Origin: Takakia lepidozioides
Taxonomy: Eukaryota > Streptophyta > Takakiopsida > Takakiales > Takakiaceae
Assembly (NCBI GenBank): GCA_030704615.1
Contig: CM060731.1
Coordinates: 4,030,001-4,094,000 of the forward strand
Length of the DNA: 64,000 nucleotides
Direction of reading: 5' to 3'
In this document: positions 11,511-24,904 of the stretch, in pieces
Position numbering within the stretch: position 1 is the stretch's first letter
Layout of the letters: each line of letters starts with the position of its first letter
The notes under the pieces: model-generated
The model's input: only the letters and a program-made list of their open reading frames with translations
Told to the model about the DNA's origin: nothing
Database searches by the model: none
Position numbers and translations under genes: made by a program

Positions 11511-12686
11511 ACTAACCCCTTCATGACTGTATCTTCCATTGGAATGTTGTGCACCCTAAACCTTTTGCAGAATTTATAAAAATGCATTGATTGCTTCTGC
11601 AATACTATACAAACTGACATGTCTAAATGGGTCCGGCCAGGTGTTAGATTACCATTAGTGCAACAGGCTAGAAATTAAAATTTTGGAAGACCATAGTCTT
11701 TGGAAAAGTGGATGGCAAGAGGGGTTGCTTCATGTTGATCTTCATGTGGGAGCCCTCACAACTTAGGCTCAGTTGATCCTGGTGGGACAGAGGTGTAATG
11801 CAGAAAAACAATTAAGCAATTGTGCCCGAAGAAATGAAAGAGCTATTCGTCTATTATGCTTTCATCATACCTTCAACTTAGAGCTCTGATCACCTGTTGC
11901 CTAAGTTTGCTTGTGGGTATAATATTGAAAAGTGAGAGACAGAAGCTGGGAAACCCCATTCATGAATGTGGTGTCCCTCCTAACAGGGAAAGTAGTGTTG
12001 GGGCCAGTAGCATGCCGGGTTGGTGTAAAACAGCACAGGACTGCGTGTCTATGTTCTTTGAAGTTTGAACTTGTGGTGAACAGAGGGAACAGGAGCTTCT
12101 ATGAAGCTCAAGATCAGCACTTTGGGACTCTGAACAAAACAGCGTGCCTAGTCTTGCATGGGTGTGTGAAGCCAACCCAATATAAATCCAATTGCAGACA
12201 TTACAATTAATACACTGTTGTATGGAGGGATATAGGTCACTACCCCTCTGACATCCATCAACCTTCAATCTCTCTGCTACCTCCTAGGTAGATAGGATAA
12301 CCCTGAAGTAAAGATGATACAATTCATACTTAATTACTTCCAGGTCTGCTAGGAGGCCCACTCGCTAACATCTTAAGTGGTAAAATCAATGCCAACATCT
12401 TTACTTGTAAATACAAAGGTTTGCACTGAACAAAACATAAAACCCAAGTTTATTCAACAACCCTACATCTGACAGGCAATATGCAAATCAAATACTGCTA
12501 CAAACCTTGCTCCTCATCACTTCTTTGCTTCCTCTATGTTCTCGCTGTATTTCTCTCTTCCTCTCTCCCTCCAGTTTTCTCATAAGACTAATGCCAGTAA
12601 AACCTCAATAATATACTCACCCAATGATCCATCTTTCTCCTTCCACCTCTCTGGAAAAACATGGACAAAGATTGGGCTACTTTTCA
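11511..12686. other. Intergenic and 3' flank of the NUP136-like gene
   Basis: AT-rich sequence with no convincing gene. The part next to 12,687 is presumably the 3' untranslated region of the minus-strand nucleoporin gene. Confidence 0.4.
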
Positions 12687-15600
12687 TCACTTATTCCGTT
12701 TCCCACTCCCTGTCCTCTTAGCCTTAAATATCTTGCGATTGCCCTTTGTGTCTCCCCCTGATGACCCAACCGCAAACCCGCCACCAGCAAAGTCAAGTGT
12801 ACTGCCAGGCTGTTGAGGAGCCCCAGCAAATGGGTTGGCAAGAGGTTGTGCAAATGCATTTGCTACTGCAGGATTGGATTGGCCCCCGAAGTTGAAGACT
12901 GGAGAGGGACTTGCTGCTGCATTGCTGGATCCGAATAAAAAGCCCGAGCCTGATGCGGTACCAAAAAGATGAGGGGGCTGCTGCTGCTGCTGCTGCTGCT
13001 GCTGCGAGGGAGAGACACTGACCATTTGAGATGGAGGTTCTTCTGCCATGCTATCCTCCATGTTGGTCTGATCATTTGAGTCACTAGCCATGGCACCATT
13101 TGGCAAACTCCCAAAAGCTGGTCCCGAGTTTCCCAATCCAAACACAGACATTGGCTGTGGCACAGGGGAAGTAGCAGACTTTGACCCAAAAGCGAAAGGA
13201 CTGGCAGATGAGGAACTGGACAGTCCAAATGAAAAACCACTGGTGGACGCACCGCTCCCAGCCCCTGCACCAAATGCAAACGGGCTTGAGGTGGCTGCAG
13301 ATGTAGCTCCGAAAGTGAATAGGGAGGGGGAAGGGCTGGGGCTTAGATTGGTAGGTGGCCCAAATCCTGAACCAAACACAGAAGGTGGGGGTGAAGGTTG
13401 CGGGGACAAATCAGTATTGAAAATCCCAAAGGTCGACTTGGTAGCATTTGATCCACCAAAACTTGGGGCACTTGATGCCCCTCCAAATACGGGGGGAGGA
13501 TTTGCATTCCCTGTTCCAAATGTGGAACTCGTCCCTGTTCCAAAGAGTAACCCAGTAGACCCTGAAAAAGGAGGAGGGTTGCTACCAAAAGCCAGAGGAG
13601 AGGCTGTGGTAGCAGAACTAATGCCTGGAGCAGAAGGGCTCGGAGATGAAGCTAGGCCAAAAGGGGATGCCATCGAAACAGCTGGGACAGGAGAGGACCC
13701 CTGGGTCGGGGCACTGGTGCTTTGGCCAAATCCAGCTATGGAGAAGGGCGCTGATGATGCAGTTGAATTGGCATTCAGCCCTGAGAAACCACCAGATGTT
13801 AGACCTGGGGAAGGCATCAAGGTCATGGTTGGCGCAGAGCCAGTCACCCCAAAAGTTGTTGATGAGACCATTGCACCTGTTGAGACAAATTGGCTTATTA
13901 GGTCAAGAATGCAGTTGCTCGCCTACATAAAATTGGAGAAGAAAAATGTCCACAACAATATAACAAAATGCTATACAAACCTGAGGCCTCAATCGAGCTT
14001 TTGCTAGCGTCCTGACCAAACACTGGGAATGGTCTTTTGTGAGGTCGGTCAGCATCAACCGAACTTGTTGAGGGGGCACTCTGTGAGGATGGAGCCATGA
14101 TATCATTCCCTGTTGAGCCAGATGATCCAAATTGGAAGAAAGATTTGCCCTGCCCAAAGGCAGCTGGGGCACCAAAAGCGAAAGTGGGCGGTGGCGAGGC
14201 TACTGATGCATTGCCCATTGTACCAAAAACACTAGGGAGGGGGGGAGTCGCTGAAGATCCATCATTATTTGATGTGCGTGTATCCAACCCAAATATGTTG
14301 CTTGGAGCTGGACTCCTGCTTTGCACAGAGATTGACAACCCGCAGGAAGGGGAACTGGCACTTGTTGTCGTGGGAAACCCTGCAAAAGCTGCAAACAGTG
14401 CTCTGATTATCAGTTGTATCTCCTCATGTACCCAAAATGGCAATCCAAGATCAATGCGCTCAAGTACAAACAGTTGCAGCAGTACCAAGTTTCCAGGTTT
14501 AAAATATATATAAACACAAAAAACATCTCTGATACTCCGATATGGATATCAGTCGCCTGAACGCTGAAGCCTACAATTGCATTTAGACACAGTAAAGACT
14601 AACCAAGCTCGATAACTGACCAAAGCACACTATAGCCTCTCAAATTTCAACCAAACAGTAAGAAAGATTCACGGCAGAGCCCCTTACAGCCTTCTAAATC
14701 AGCCAAGAAGTGACTCTTACAAGTAGATGGACTAAAAGACTTGCAGGTGTCACAAACCACTGTTTGACTCAACCAGCTACATAAGTTTAAAAATATATAT
14801 AAAATTGAACCTTTTAGACTTCCCTGTTGAAAATTCAGGAATACAAAACTTTTATGCTAGGACCCGTCTTGCCAGCTTTGGTATTTCAGACTTTCAAGTA
14901 GCTAGACATGATCCATCAGGTGGATGTGGAATCTTTCTCCATGCTTCAGAACTGAGACTGTAATGTCTCCCCTGTATCAGTCTATCCCTTCAAATTGGAC
15001 GTCAGGTGTACCATGGTGTACTATGAAGTCTAATCACCTGGCTTAGCTCCTGCACCAACAGCAGATAATGTTGATGCCAAGATCATGGAGGTTGTACCTG
15101 CGGCGGAAGCGAACGGAAAGGGTGAAGAAACGGGGGCAGAAACGCCAAACGTCACAGTAGGCACATTATTGGGAACGACGTCGGGAGCCTTGGATGTCCC
15201 CAGGGCGGGCTCCAAATTCCCAAGTGGCTGAGGTGCCAAAGCAGTGGCAGCTGCAGCAAGACTGCAGTCAAGACAACAGCATCCATCAGTCATGGATCTA
15301 CCATTACTCAATACTACAAATAAAGCAGGCTTGAGTAAGCTATGTACTTTCAGGATGAAGCTGTGACAACACCAGAAAGAGTTGTATGCAGGACCATAGA
15401 TGTCACCAAACTAGGATTGTGCTGACAGAACATGAAGCCATGAAAATACATCTTTCTACACATGGAAACCACCCCCAATGATGCCATTCCCAGGCTAACT
15501 TGGGAAGAAAAACACAAACCTGAAAGCAAACTCTGGCTTGCTCTCGGACTTGAACTCAAACTTAGGTTTGACTAAAGCAGCCTCCAGGTCCCCAGATGCC

Positions 15601-18600
15601 CCCCCTGAAGGCACTGTGAAAAACAAGCTTTTATCACCTGTAGATCCTGTGCCGAAATCAAAGGATGGACGAGCACTCTGGGTGGTTGCAGGTGGAAACC
15701 CTGAAAACGAAGGAGAGGGCATTGCCTTTGGTGTCGGAGGGGGCTCCAGTAAGGCAACTGGCGGCGATGAAGGAAATGTGAAACTACCTGAGCTTGGCAT
15801 ATTTTTGGGGGACAAATCTGAGCTGGAAACATTTCCATCTGCTGTAGGGGATACCGCCTCCGAAGTGTCCGGACTACTAAATACCGGTGCAGCGATAGTT
15901 ATTGACCTGATAGCTGTGCCATCAGAGGACAGCAGTCCCGTAGCAGTCTCTACCATGGAAAGAGGGTTTGTCGTAGGGATGCTTGCATCTTGTGTACCAG
16001 TGTTCGATGCTCGACCTTCATCATCTGACAAGGATTCCTGAGTAGAACAAAAAACAATGAGCAGCCAAAGGAGAAGTGAGAAAAATGGTGAGGAGTACCA
16101 CCATGGTGAAGTAGGCAGATGCACATAATCACCTACCTTCCCTTCTCCCTTCCAAAATGCACATTGCACTTTATCACAATCTCAACTTCATTGGGCACCA
16201 GGTCTATGGCCACAAGCCTAAGACAGACGTCTCATCAGTACATTCTCTCTCTATCTGTCTCCCAAGATCAACGTACCTCAAAGACAGCACTCATCCAGAA
16301 TCCCTTCCCCTTGCCTGCAGTGGGACCAGCACCAGCAAGCACTGCATCGGTCTCTCCCGACCTTGCCACCGTCTCTTGCACATACCCTGCAGCTGTGCGT
16401 GATCGATCTACTGTATACTCTGCCATCAAGATGGTGGCAGTAAGTGCATAGATCCCTTCCCTTTCTATGCTGCCCAATAAAGTTTTTGTCTTCCTTCTCT
16501 ATTAGAGCATGCCTGGCATGATATCATGCAAAAATTAACTTTAACCTTAACTGCCAAGTTAAAGTTGGTTTAACATCCAGCGAATCTACAGAGCCTACTG
16601 CCCAATGGTGAAAGGCCAACCTTTGAGCCCCCACAGATTGTGAATGCAAGCGCCTATATACAACTACGGAACAGTAAAACTGTTGTAAACTGTGACTAAC
16701 ATACTTGTGGATCCAGCAGACCACACAGATGCTGACCTTCCTTTCACATATGCTTAGAGTAACAAATATGATGCTCGAGCACACTTAAACCTTTTAAGTA
16801 TTTGGAAATTTCACTGAGTTTTATAAAGCAATTTCGAGACTACCTGGACTTTTTGGTTGAGGCGCTACTGAGAGGCCTCCAAAAGGAACTTTGCCTTTCC
16901 CCTTGCCTTCTGTACTATGATCAGCTGCCTTCCATGGAAATCCACCAATGCTGGATGATTCAGTCCCTAAGCCTGGACGTGAAGGTCCAGCCTCTTCCCC
17001 TTGGTGGGAAGCTGGAAACTCCCAGGTCTACATAAGCAAATCACCCAAGCTGTTCACTGAAGGAGCAAGCTCAATTACAAAGAAAATTCAGAAGCAAAAA
17101 CTGTCATATACTGCAGCCCTAACAGGTCAGTGTAACTGATGATAAGCTGAAAGGTTCATACACATTGTTGTACCAACAATATCCCTACTTATCTCATGAC
17201 TGAAAATTAAGATCTTTCAAACATGTCATACACAACTTAAGGTGGATTTACATTGACATTATATTGTTACATGGCATGTAATGCAGAGTGCGCATAAGAG
17301 GACATAATACTGACTTTGACATTTACAAATACTGCATGAACTCTGTACTAGAACACAGAGAGGTTGATATATTGTAAACAACAGTGAAAGTCCATAACAA
17401 TACTAAGCACCTTCATTCGACAAAGCTGCCCGTAATATACCGCTGGCATCACGGTATGCACTGAGGGAGAACCCTGACCTGCATAGTTCGGCGAGCATGC
17501 TCATTTATCATACTTGGAGTGAGCTCAGTAGGTGGATGTTTCCTGACAAGAGCAAGTTCCTCTTCCAATGACTTGCCCTTGGGAGATGGAGTCATCCTCT
17601 CCAAAGTCTCCAAAATCTTGCGCGCCGTCTCACTAGACTGCACAGGGACACATGCAAGCCCCCTGGGTCCAGCATTCCTCCTTCTTTCCTCTTCCCTTTC
17701 GTTCTGCTTATCGCCACCAATGATGCCCCTCCCCTTGAATTGCCAAATTCAGAACCAACATCCAGTCATTATTCATGAAGCTCCTCTCTATGTTACCCTA
17801 CGATGGGCAAGAGAGCTAGAAGAGTTTCCTTGACTTCCATAACCCATAGAAGATGTCGTGGAGCAACTGAATAGCAATTTATCAAAAGAAAGGTGCATCA
17901 TTCCCTACACATCATCGAGCTTGAACTGAGCTAGCCACATACCTCTAACTCACTGACCTCCCCACCACGCTGTTTCCTGTCCATTGGTGGAATGCTAAGT
18001 GTTCTCACAGGCGGGGGTGGGTACAAGCCCAACCCTCCCCTCCTCGGCAGCCCATTGCCTGGACTTGGAGAGTACAATGAGGACCTCTGTCTTGTCCGGC
18101 GAACAGGACCACCAGAGGAATATCCGCCGTCATCCAGTGCTGTACTCCCTCGCTTCTTCACCCCCTGTCAGGTCATCATTCCAACCGATTGACAGTTTAG
18201 CCCTTTATGAATGTCAGTGCCTCTATGTGAAAGCCCAGCCAAGTCAAGCCCTGCCAAACATTAAAATGGAGATTGTGGGCATCCCAAATTAAAGCCAAGT
18301 GAAGCATGAGTACCCACCATAATGGCCGATACATGCATGGTAGGGGACCCAGCATGATATGTTCCCGGATCAACCATGCACAAAATGTCCTTATCATAAT
18401 GCAGGACAAACATAGAAGAGACATGCCCAGAACATGACATTAATTCAAATAGCAACAATAGGAGAGAAAGCTGGAGACAATGCATCAAGAGGGAAACAAG
18501 TTCAGCCTAGTCGAATTCGGTGAGTCAGCGAAGGACAGAGGGAGTACTCTAGTTGACAGTACCTCTCCCAATGAGAACTGCAGAGCCGATCCAGGTGGAG

Positions 18601-20902
18601 AGCGAGAGACAGGTGGGAGACGGCTCAACGTGTGTGGGGCAAGTGGCGTCCGCAACTTGTCTTCTACTACAACCTCTCTTATTCCCCGGATCGCCAAAGG
18701 TTGTGGAAGGCCCAGTGAACGTGCAACAGGAGGTGACTCAGGTGCAACAGAAGAAAGACCCCCAGGTGCCATCCGCAGCTTGTCTACTCTAGCATCTCTG
18801 GACATCCGCATCGAATTTCGCGTGCTTGATTGGTATGGTGAACTTCGAAGAGGGGTTGCAACTTTCTCTCTTGTGATCGTTACGCGAGAGGTAGGCCCCA
18901 CTACTCGAGTAACACGCTCACCCATATAGGCCCTAGCAAGATCTACTGGCGAAGAATCCAGACCTTCATAACCCTGGAATAGAATGGTGCAAAAGACCAC
19001 ACGCAAAGTCAGGGCAATGTGGAAATGTTAACCTCCATCAATGCAAGTCATCTTATGAGGACTTGAAAAATAAGAAATTTGAGTTGCGCGGTAAAGGTTA
19101 CCTCTGAGTTCTCCCCCAAAGAAGGTGAGCCATTCTCCTTTCCAAATCCACCAGACCAGAAAGGAGCCTTCTGTTCTTGCCGGGCTTTCGTGAGCTCCTC
19201 CCTCCACCTTTGCGCATCAGATTGGGGGCCATTGTTTGGCTGAACCTCATGACCAATAACTTGGTTAGTTGTCATGGCCTTGACGTCATGGTTCAAAGCT
19301 GCTGGCTTCTTCGTCTCCACTCCATTGTCCACCACTGCCGACCTCAAAATTTCTATCAAGCGATCAGCTTCCTCCCTGCGATTGACAGTATTATGTACAA
19401 ACAAACTTCAACCCTCAAGCAAGAATTGCAACTAACTAAAGACAAACGTCTGGCACATTCTGAAGTAGACGTGCTGGCACGGAAAAGCCAGATCCCACAC
19501 AACAACCATCTGCAAGAAGGCAATAATGGTCCTTGATGCTGTCAAGCCATCTATTGAAGATCAAGGCTTTTGTACTATGTTTGGCAATTTGGACACTACA
19601 ATCTAATTACAGCTTCCTGTTCATACATTTGTGCATTCTGTCTTCACTTGTTCGGCAAAGAGGGACATAGCATTCTAGAAGTCTTCATAGAAGGAAACAG
19701 TTTATGGAACTTCAGAAGCCTTGACCCACCAAGGAAATGGCACACTTTCCACCCAGTAACCCATGCATCCCGAATCTGATAAGTTGCTCGTGGTTGGTTT
19801 CAGGTGCTATTAATTAAGAATACAGTGGCAACTGGACATTACATTACATACTCAAGAGTCTACAACTTGTTAAACCTCCCCAGCTACTAGCAGATCATGT
19901 AACCAAAGAGCCAACCTGGGAAATATTCTCCTCTTCATCCAGCTCTCGATTTCAGAGATCTTAGAGCTGCCATCGTCCTGTCCTCTGTCTCCTTCGCCAT
20001 GGTCAATTCCAGCTTCCGTAGACTCCTGCAATAAAGGTGGCGTTCAATCTAACACATCGTTTCCAACATGCCCATGACAAACAGGAGGGAAAGGTACAGT
20101 ACATTTCATGAATTGTGCTACTTTCACCTTTTCTGAGTTAGGATAGTAATACTTTTACAGTAATTGGCGAGGGACAGCATCGTGGTCAAAATTGGGAATA
20201 CAAATGGTGTACGCCTCGGAAATCTGAAAAAGAGCAGAACAGAGTGCACAACAAACATGGTAGATTTGAGAGAGCAAAGACCTGTGGGGTAGGTGGGATG
20301 TTGGGGAGAGAGAGAGGGAGAGAGGGAGAGAGAGAGAGCATACAGCTTCAGCTGCCGATGGCGATGCTTCTGGTTGCCCATCGAGGATTTCAGCTGCGGG
20401 CACACACACAATGGGATGTCAGTGCGGTCTAGAGTTTCTGGGAGATTGGGTTACCGTTGCTAGAGATTGAGGTGCTTTCTCTTGGTGGCGAGCTAGCACC
20501 CGGCAGCCTGTAATGTAGTTCCTGCTGGATTAGCAGAAAACCCATAACGCATGCGAGCTAAGGCCACCCACCAGATGACCATAAAGAGTTCTCAAAAGGA
20601 AACATACCAGTGTTTTTCTCTCCCTCGGTGATCAAAAGTGGGAAGTCCCGGCGCCGAAACAACGAAGAGTACACATGTCCCACAAACTTTGAAGCCGACC
20701 CGATCAGACCTGACCCCAGCCATGTCCCCTTTCTTGATCCGTCTGGGGCACCAACTCCATTCATAATAGCCGCCGCCTGCGGCCCGGCTGAAGCATGCCG
20801 CCCCACTGCAGGCCTTTCATAGGGAGTGGATCGTCTAACCTTGGCCACTCTAATCTTCCCCCCGACTCCTACACCGTATGGAGAGCGGGCCTCCATTGCC
20901 AT
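12687..20902 (-). CDS. NUP136: NUP136/NUP1-type FG-repeat nucleoporin (plant nuclear basket)
   Basis: A multi-exon minus-strand gene. Exons read by eye: 20902-20608, about 20521-20455, 20393-20344, 20025-19916, 19375-19102, 18973-18563, 18164-17943, 17639-17481, about 17035-16844, 16037-15520, 15261-15038, about 14388-13981 and 13876-12687, giving roughly 1,350 residues. The N-terminus (MAMEARSPYGVGVGGK, RRSTPYERP, SKFVGHVYSSLFRRR) and the central blocks (KISEIESW, REEADRLIEILRS, DLARAYMGERV, GPVRRTRQRSSLY, KILETLERMTPSP) match the plant NUP136/NUP1 layout. The last exons hold many FG dipeptides and end in a basic KIFKAKRTGSGKRNK tail. The product should sit at the nuclear basket and act in transport and mRNA export. 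The exon 1-2 junction is unresolved in phase, and a further exon near 16,270-16,480 cannot be excluded. Confidence 0.87.
12976..13005 (+). repeat. CTG/CAG trinucleotide run coding polyglutamine in the nucleoporin
   Basis: About nine to ten CTG units on the plus strand give CAG codons on the minus coding strand. They encode a Q tract between SVSPS and PPHLFGT in the last nucleoporin exon. The tract is likely length-variable. Confidence 0.8.
20310..20340. repeat. GA-rich microsatellite in a nucleoporin intron
   Basis: A run of GAGAGAGAGG-type units immediately downstream (on the coding strand) of the exon at 20393-20344. It is a simple repeat with no evidence of function. Confidence 0.7.
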
Positions 20903-21780
20903 TCTCGCAACCGCCTCCCCCGTCTCCTCCTCTCTTTCTTTCTTCCTCCCTCCCTCCCTCCCCTCTCCTAACCCTTGACTAAGCCACTCAGCGTCGCGCA
21001 GGCTAGGGTTACCCCGAGAGAGGAGACCCATCCCCGCGCATGACCCAATACCGTGCATATAGATAGCTATGGATGTTCTACACAAGCTTGCTCTCTATTC
21101 AAGTTTCTCACAGGCTTGTAACGTTGATAAGAACATTGGGATTTTTTTGAGAGGAGAGGGGAGGAAGCCCTGACTTTCAAAGGGAGGCAACAACTATAAG
21201 GAAGCAAATGGAAGAGGTAATACAGGATCATATGCACTATGTACTCGTTGAAGAAGAGCAACTGAGCCTGAAGTACTTGGAGGGAGAGGTTGAAAGTTCA
21301 GATGTGCTTTGACCTTTGGGTTTGAATTTTTTTCTATGCAGCCAATTTTTTGTTTTTTATTTAAGAGAATTCTTTCCTCAGAAAATCATAGTATTAGTGC
21401 AACAACAAAGACGGCTGGTTTGGTATATAAGAGTTCCAATAGCTAGATGAGGAAGAGAATAGGACTCAAGAGGAAGTGATTTACTAAGAATTCCACCCAA
21501 CCATAGGAATTAAACAAAAGACGTTGTTCCATCCTCCGAGCTCTCCCCTATTCATACTCAAGGCCCATGTCAACAATAGTTGAGATAACTATAACTATAA
21601 CTATAACTTCTTCTTTTTCATTTTTAGCATATGGACCCCAAGAGGAGATTTGCCTGCTTACACTAGCCACCATCCTTGTGTGTCTCATGTGTGTCATACA
21701 TGCAATATAAACTTGTATCATATGGGTAGTATGAACTATTACTGTTATGGTATTAGGGACATTTTCCACATACCAGCTGG
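20903..21780. other. Upstream region of the nucleoporin gene
   Basis: It holds the putative 5' leader, with a CT/GA-rich tract at 20,925-20,965 on the plus strand, and upstream AT-rich sequence. No other gene is seen. Confidence 0.4.
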
Positions 21781-21783
21781 GTC

Positions 21784-21960
21784 TAAGGGCTGCGTTACAC
21801 TAGGGCCCAAGCCCAAGCCCAATTTCTACCACTCTTGGGCTGGTCTTGGGCCAACTTCAATGGTCATGATCAAATAGTCATGATCGCACAAAAACAGTCT
21901 ATTTTAATACCAAACTTCTTGCGAAGTTGGGCTCAAGGACACCATGCGGTTTCATTGCAC
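21784..21960 (+). mobile_element. PIF/Harbinger-like terminal sequence, copy 1
   Basis: TAA followed by GGGCTGCGTTACACTAGGGC and several CCCAAG words. The same motif recurs at 22,697. A TWA trinucleotide next to a G-rich terminus (GGGC...) is typical of PIF/Harbinger insertions. No right-hand partner is certain. Confidence 0.35.
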
Positions 21961-22690
21961 CCTAGTTTATTTCACTGTAATGATGACGTGTCTTCATAGG
22001 AATGATGCGGGCCTTCATTGTCGTCGAAGATGGCCGAGGCCGGGTAATGGTAAGAGGCGGTGACGACGATCATGAGAGTAAGTGATGAAATGAGTAGGGG
22101 AGCATGGGGAGCTTGACAATGGATAAAAAAGAGGAGTGGGCTGGTGGGAGGGTCGGGGGAATGGGGTATGGGGGATGAGCGAGCTGGAATGACAATAGAT
22201 TGCGAGAAAATGCAGCATGGGATTATGGGAAGCGGGGCGTGTTTAGGGTAACAAGGGATAAGGGATGAGGTGAGCACGGGATTGTCAAGGCAGGGGGGGA
22301 GCAGCGGGCGGGTAGCCATGCAGCCAGACCGCGGAGGAAAAGGGCCAGGGGGCGGTGAGACAAACTCATTATTTTTCCATACTTAGTAGAGATAACTATG
22401 TAACAACTTTTACTTTAGACTTTATTTCCAACTGCTATTTTGGTGCTACGCCTAATATATCCGGCTGTTATTCTGGTATTACTAACTGAGGCTAACATCA
22501 ATGCTATCAGAGTAATTCTGATTAGAAGTTGTAGTCCAACACCCACAAAGCTAATATCATTAAATAGAAAAATATTTTAATATCCGCGAGCCAATTCCAG
22601 GTTAATACCAATTGATTTTGCCTACCTATTGAGAGTTTGACCCACTATTGACACCGACTAATACTATCAAAATCCTTTTTTTTTTTCTCA
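21961..22690. other. Intergenic sequence, no gene recognised
   Basis: A G-rich stretch at 22,000-22,330 leaves a proline-rich open frame on the minus strand (about 115 codons) with no family match. The remainder is AT-rich. Confidence 0.35.
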
Positions 22691-22693
22691 AAT

Positions 22694-22830
22694 GCTTAGG
22701 GCCGCTTTACACTAGGGCCCAAGCCCAAGACTAAGTGAGAATGGAGCATTCCCATTGGCGGAGGCCTGAAAATTGGGCCCAATGGATTTACACTACGCCC
22801 GAGCCCAAGAAAATGGAAGTGGGTCATTTG
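22694..22830 (+). mobile_element. PIF/Harbinger-like terminal sequence, copy 2
   Basis: TTA then GGGCCGCTTTACACTAGGGC, CCAAGCCCAAG, followed 100 bases on by a third imperfect copy (TTTACACTACGCCCGAGCCC). It is in the same orientation as 21,784. Together they suggest nested or tandem insertions of one family. Confidence 0.35.
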
Positions 22831-23116
22831 CCTACATGGCACCTACATGAGCCCAAGAGTTGGAGAGTTGGGTCTCCATTCTATGAGGCCTTTTTCTTGG
22901 TCTGGCCCAAGAAGTTGGCGCCAAGGCTGACAAAATATGGTATTGGACATCGAGGGTGCTTTGGCTGATTATCCTAGATAACCAATATTGGTATCTAGAC
23001 TCATTGGCAGAAACACAATATGCTTGAATTATGGCACAATTGCAAAGTTTCATGCGATACTCCATTTGAAACAAATTTAATTGCTTGATATAAATGTGCA
23101 AAGATTGCAATGAATT

Positions 23117-24550
23117 GTGCATGCTCTCATGTATGGTGTAAACAAAGCTTGTATGCTCCCTCCACATCGTCGACGCTTGTTTTGGCAAAAGTCTTTTTTT
23201 TTTGTGTCTGTTGTATCCTTTACATATATTCTAACTATCTTCGATTCATGGTGGAATGGCATACTTGAAGCATACATTGATTCTGTAATGAACAAGATGT
23301 TTGGCATTGTTCCATGGCTTAATGCAATGATGCATTCCCTCCTTAAAGCCGAACCTCATTAACAACCCAACGTCTTTATTGTTGATGACACTGATCCTAA
23401 AATCAATGTCATTCGATAAATTCCATAAGTGTCTACATGATTGTTGTATCATAGTTCTCATGTGGGAGGTACTTAATGTTGGCATCCTCCAGCATATGTG
23501 CCCACTATTGGTGACATTCCTAACGCTGAATTGTATGAATTTTGCTTGAAAAATATTTGTCATGGTTTCATCACAAATCCTAATGATGTGATTGACATCC
23601 ATCCAATGTTACACGACCTACATCAGGGCAAGGATTGGTATACCGATCCAAACTAAAATCACTTTGTTCTAAACAAAGAGAGGCAAACAGTTAAGGTAGA
23701 AGGCACATTTCGACATAAAGTTCATGAACATTGTATTTTATGAGAAATGTCCATTAATTCCAAGCTTCCCAGACTTTCAGAAGCGGGCAAGCGCTTGAAA
23801 ACCATGAAAGTCTCACGAGGTGAAAGGATATGTGAGCAATGTATTAATCTTAGTTATCTACAAATAAATGAGTTGATTGAGTCCAATAGAATTTGGGAGG
23901 GACGGTGTCAAGATGCTGAATGTTGCATTGACAAGAGCTTTGAAATCAGATGATTATTTTTCAAAAGCTCTAATTTGTTATGTCAGAGGGTTCACTTCCT
24001 GAAATTGCAGAGGTATTTCGACGAGCATCAAATGCAGGAGTCTTTAGTCAGCGACCCGTGTTGTACAAATTGTTAACAGATGTTGCTTCTAATCTTCTTT
24101 CAATCCAGAATCGAGGTTGTAAAGGTAATGGCAAAAGTATCCTCTCAGTATACTCAAAATATTTTAGATTTTACAAAATTTTGATGGACCTGCAGCTCAT
24201 AATTTTCTTAGTCGAAATTTGGTTGGGCCTGTCCTTAATACAACTAGGTCACAATTTCGAAAAGATGGTTTCATATATTCAGTTGGAATCGATGAGCTTA
24301 CATTTTCGTATATTGCTTCAGTCTTGAAAAAATGCAAAGAGAAACTCAATATCTGAGGTCCAGTACCATTTGAGTGTGTAGAAGATGAGACAAAATGCAT
24401 GGAGTTGGCCACATGGAATAGGAGATTGGACCAATACCTCGATGGATTTTGTGGTTTGAAGGTTACACTTGAAGAATCGTAAACATCAATGCATTTTTTT
24501 ATCCTAAACCATCATAAGAAAGCACAGGTTCCAGAATGCTTCTGGAGTGT
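23117..24550 (+). pseudogene. Degraded transposon-type coding region of unknown family
   Basis: Protein-like fragments on the plus strand change frame several times and are cut by stops. Recognisable pieces are a Lys-rich block (LSEAGKRLKTMKVSRGERIC, about 23,770), VFRRASNAGVFSQRPVLY (about 24,010), AAHNFLSRNLVGPVLNTT followed by an IYSVGIDELTF segment (about 24,200-24,300), and ECVEDETKC...DQYLDGFCGLK (about 24,370-24,460). From memory, the last two resemble a multi-copy uncharacterised family in plants and animals whose members read HNF..RNL.GP...T and EDET......GFCG. That fits a mobile element but I cannot name it. Confidence 0.35.
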
Positions 24551-24904
24551 GAAAGAGAAGGATAAGAAAATTGGTTCTTCTAATTTCAGTCCCAGTGAGG
24601 ATGGAAATGCTAGCTTTGGCAATACACGAGAAGGAGATACGATTGGCGCCTGAATTGAAGGGTCAATTGACGATACTTGAATTGTGTATTACACGAAAGC
24701 GAGGAGGGTGTATCGTGGTTGCACTTCAAAAGAAAGGGATATGGGGTATGAAGGAGTCCCCCATCAGAAGGGTACATCAGGCTAAAGCCCGGGCGGATCG
24801 AGCGGCGATGAGAGCAGCTCGTCGAGCGCTGATAGCCGCCCAGCTGGCTAAGCGGGGAGACCACTCCATCATTTTTACCCAGCGGACCCCGCCGCGGCGG
24901 TGGG

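Noticed and set aside
13090-14007. A 305-codon open frame on the plus strand.
   Set aside because: It lies antisense to the last FG-repeat exon of the nucleoporin; its Pro/Gly/Ala-rich composition is what the opposite strand of FG-repeat codons gives, and it has no family signature.
18480-18929. A plus-strand open frame of 149 codons.
   Set aside because: It is antisense to the nucleoporin exon 18,973-18,563, which has conserved NUP136-type sequence and matching splice sites.
22015-22319. A 115-codon proline-rich minus-strand open frame.
   Set aside because: It is simple-sequence in character, has no family match, and lies between transposon ends.
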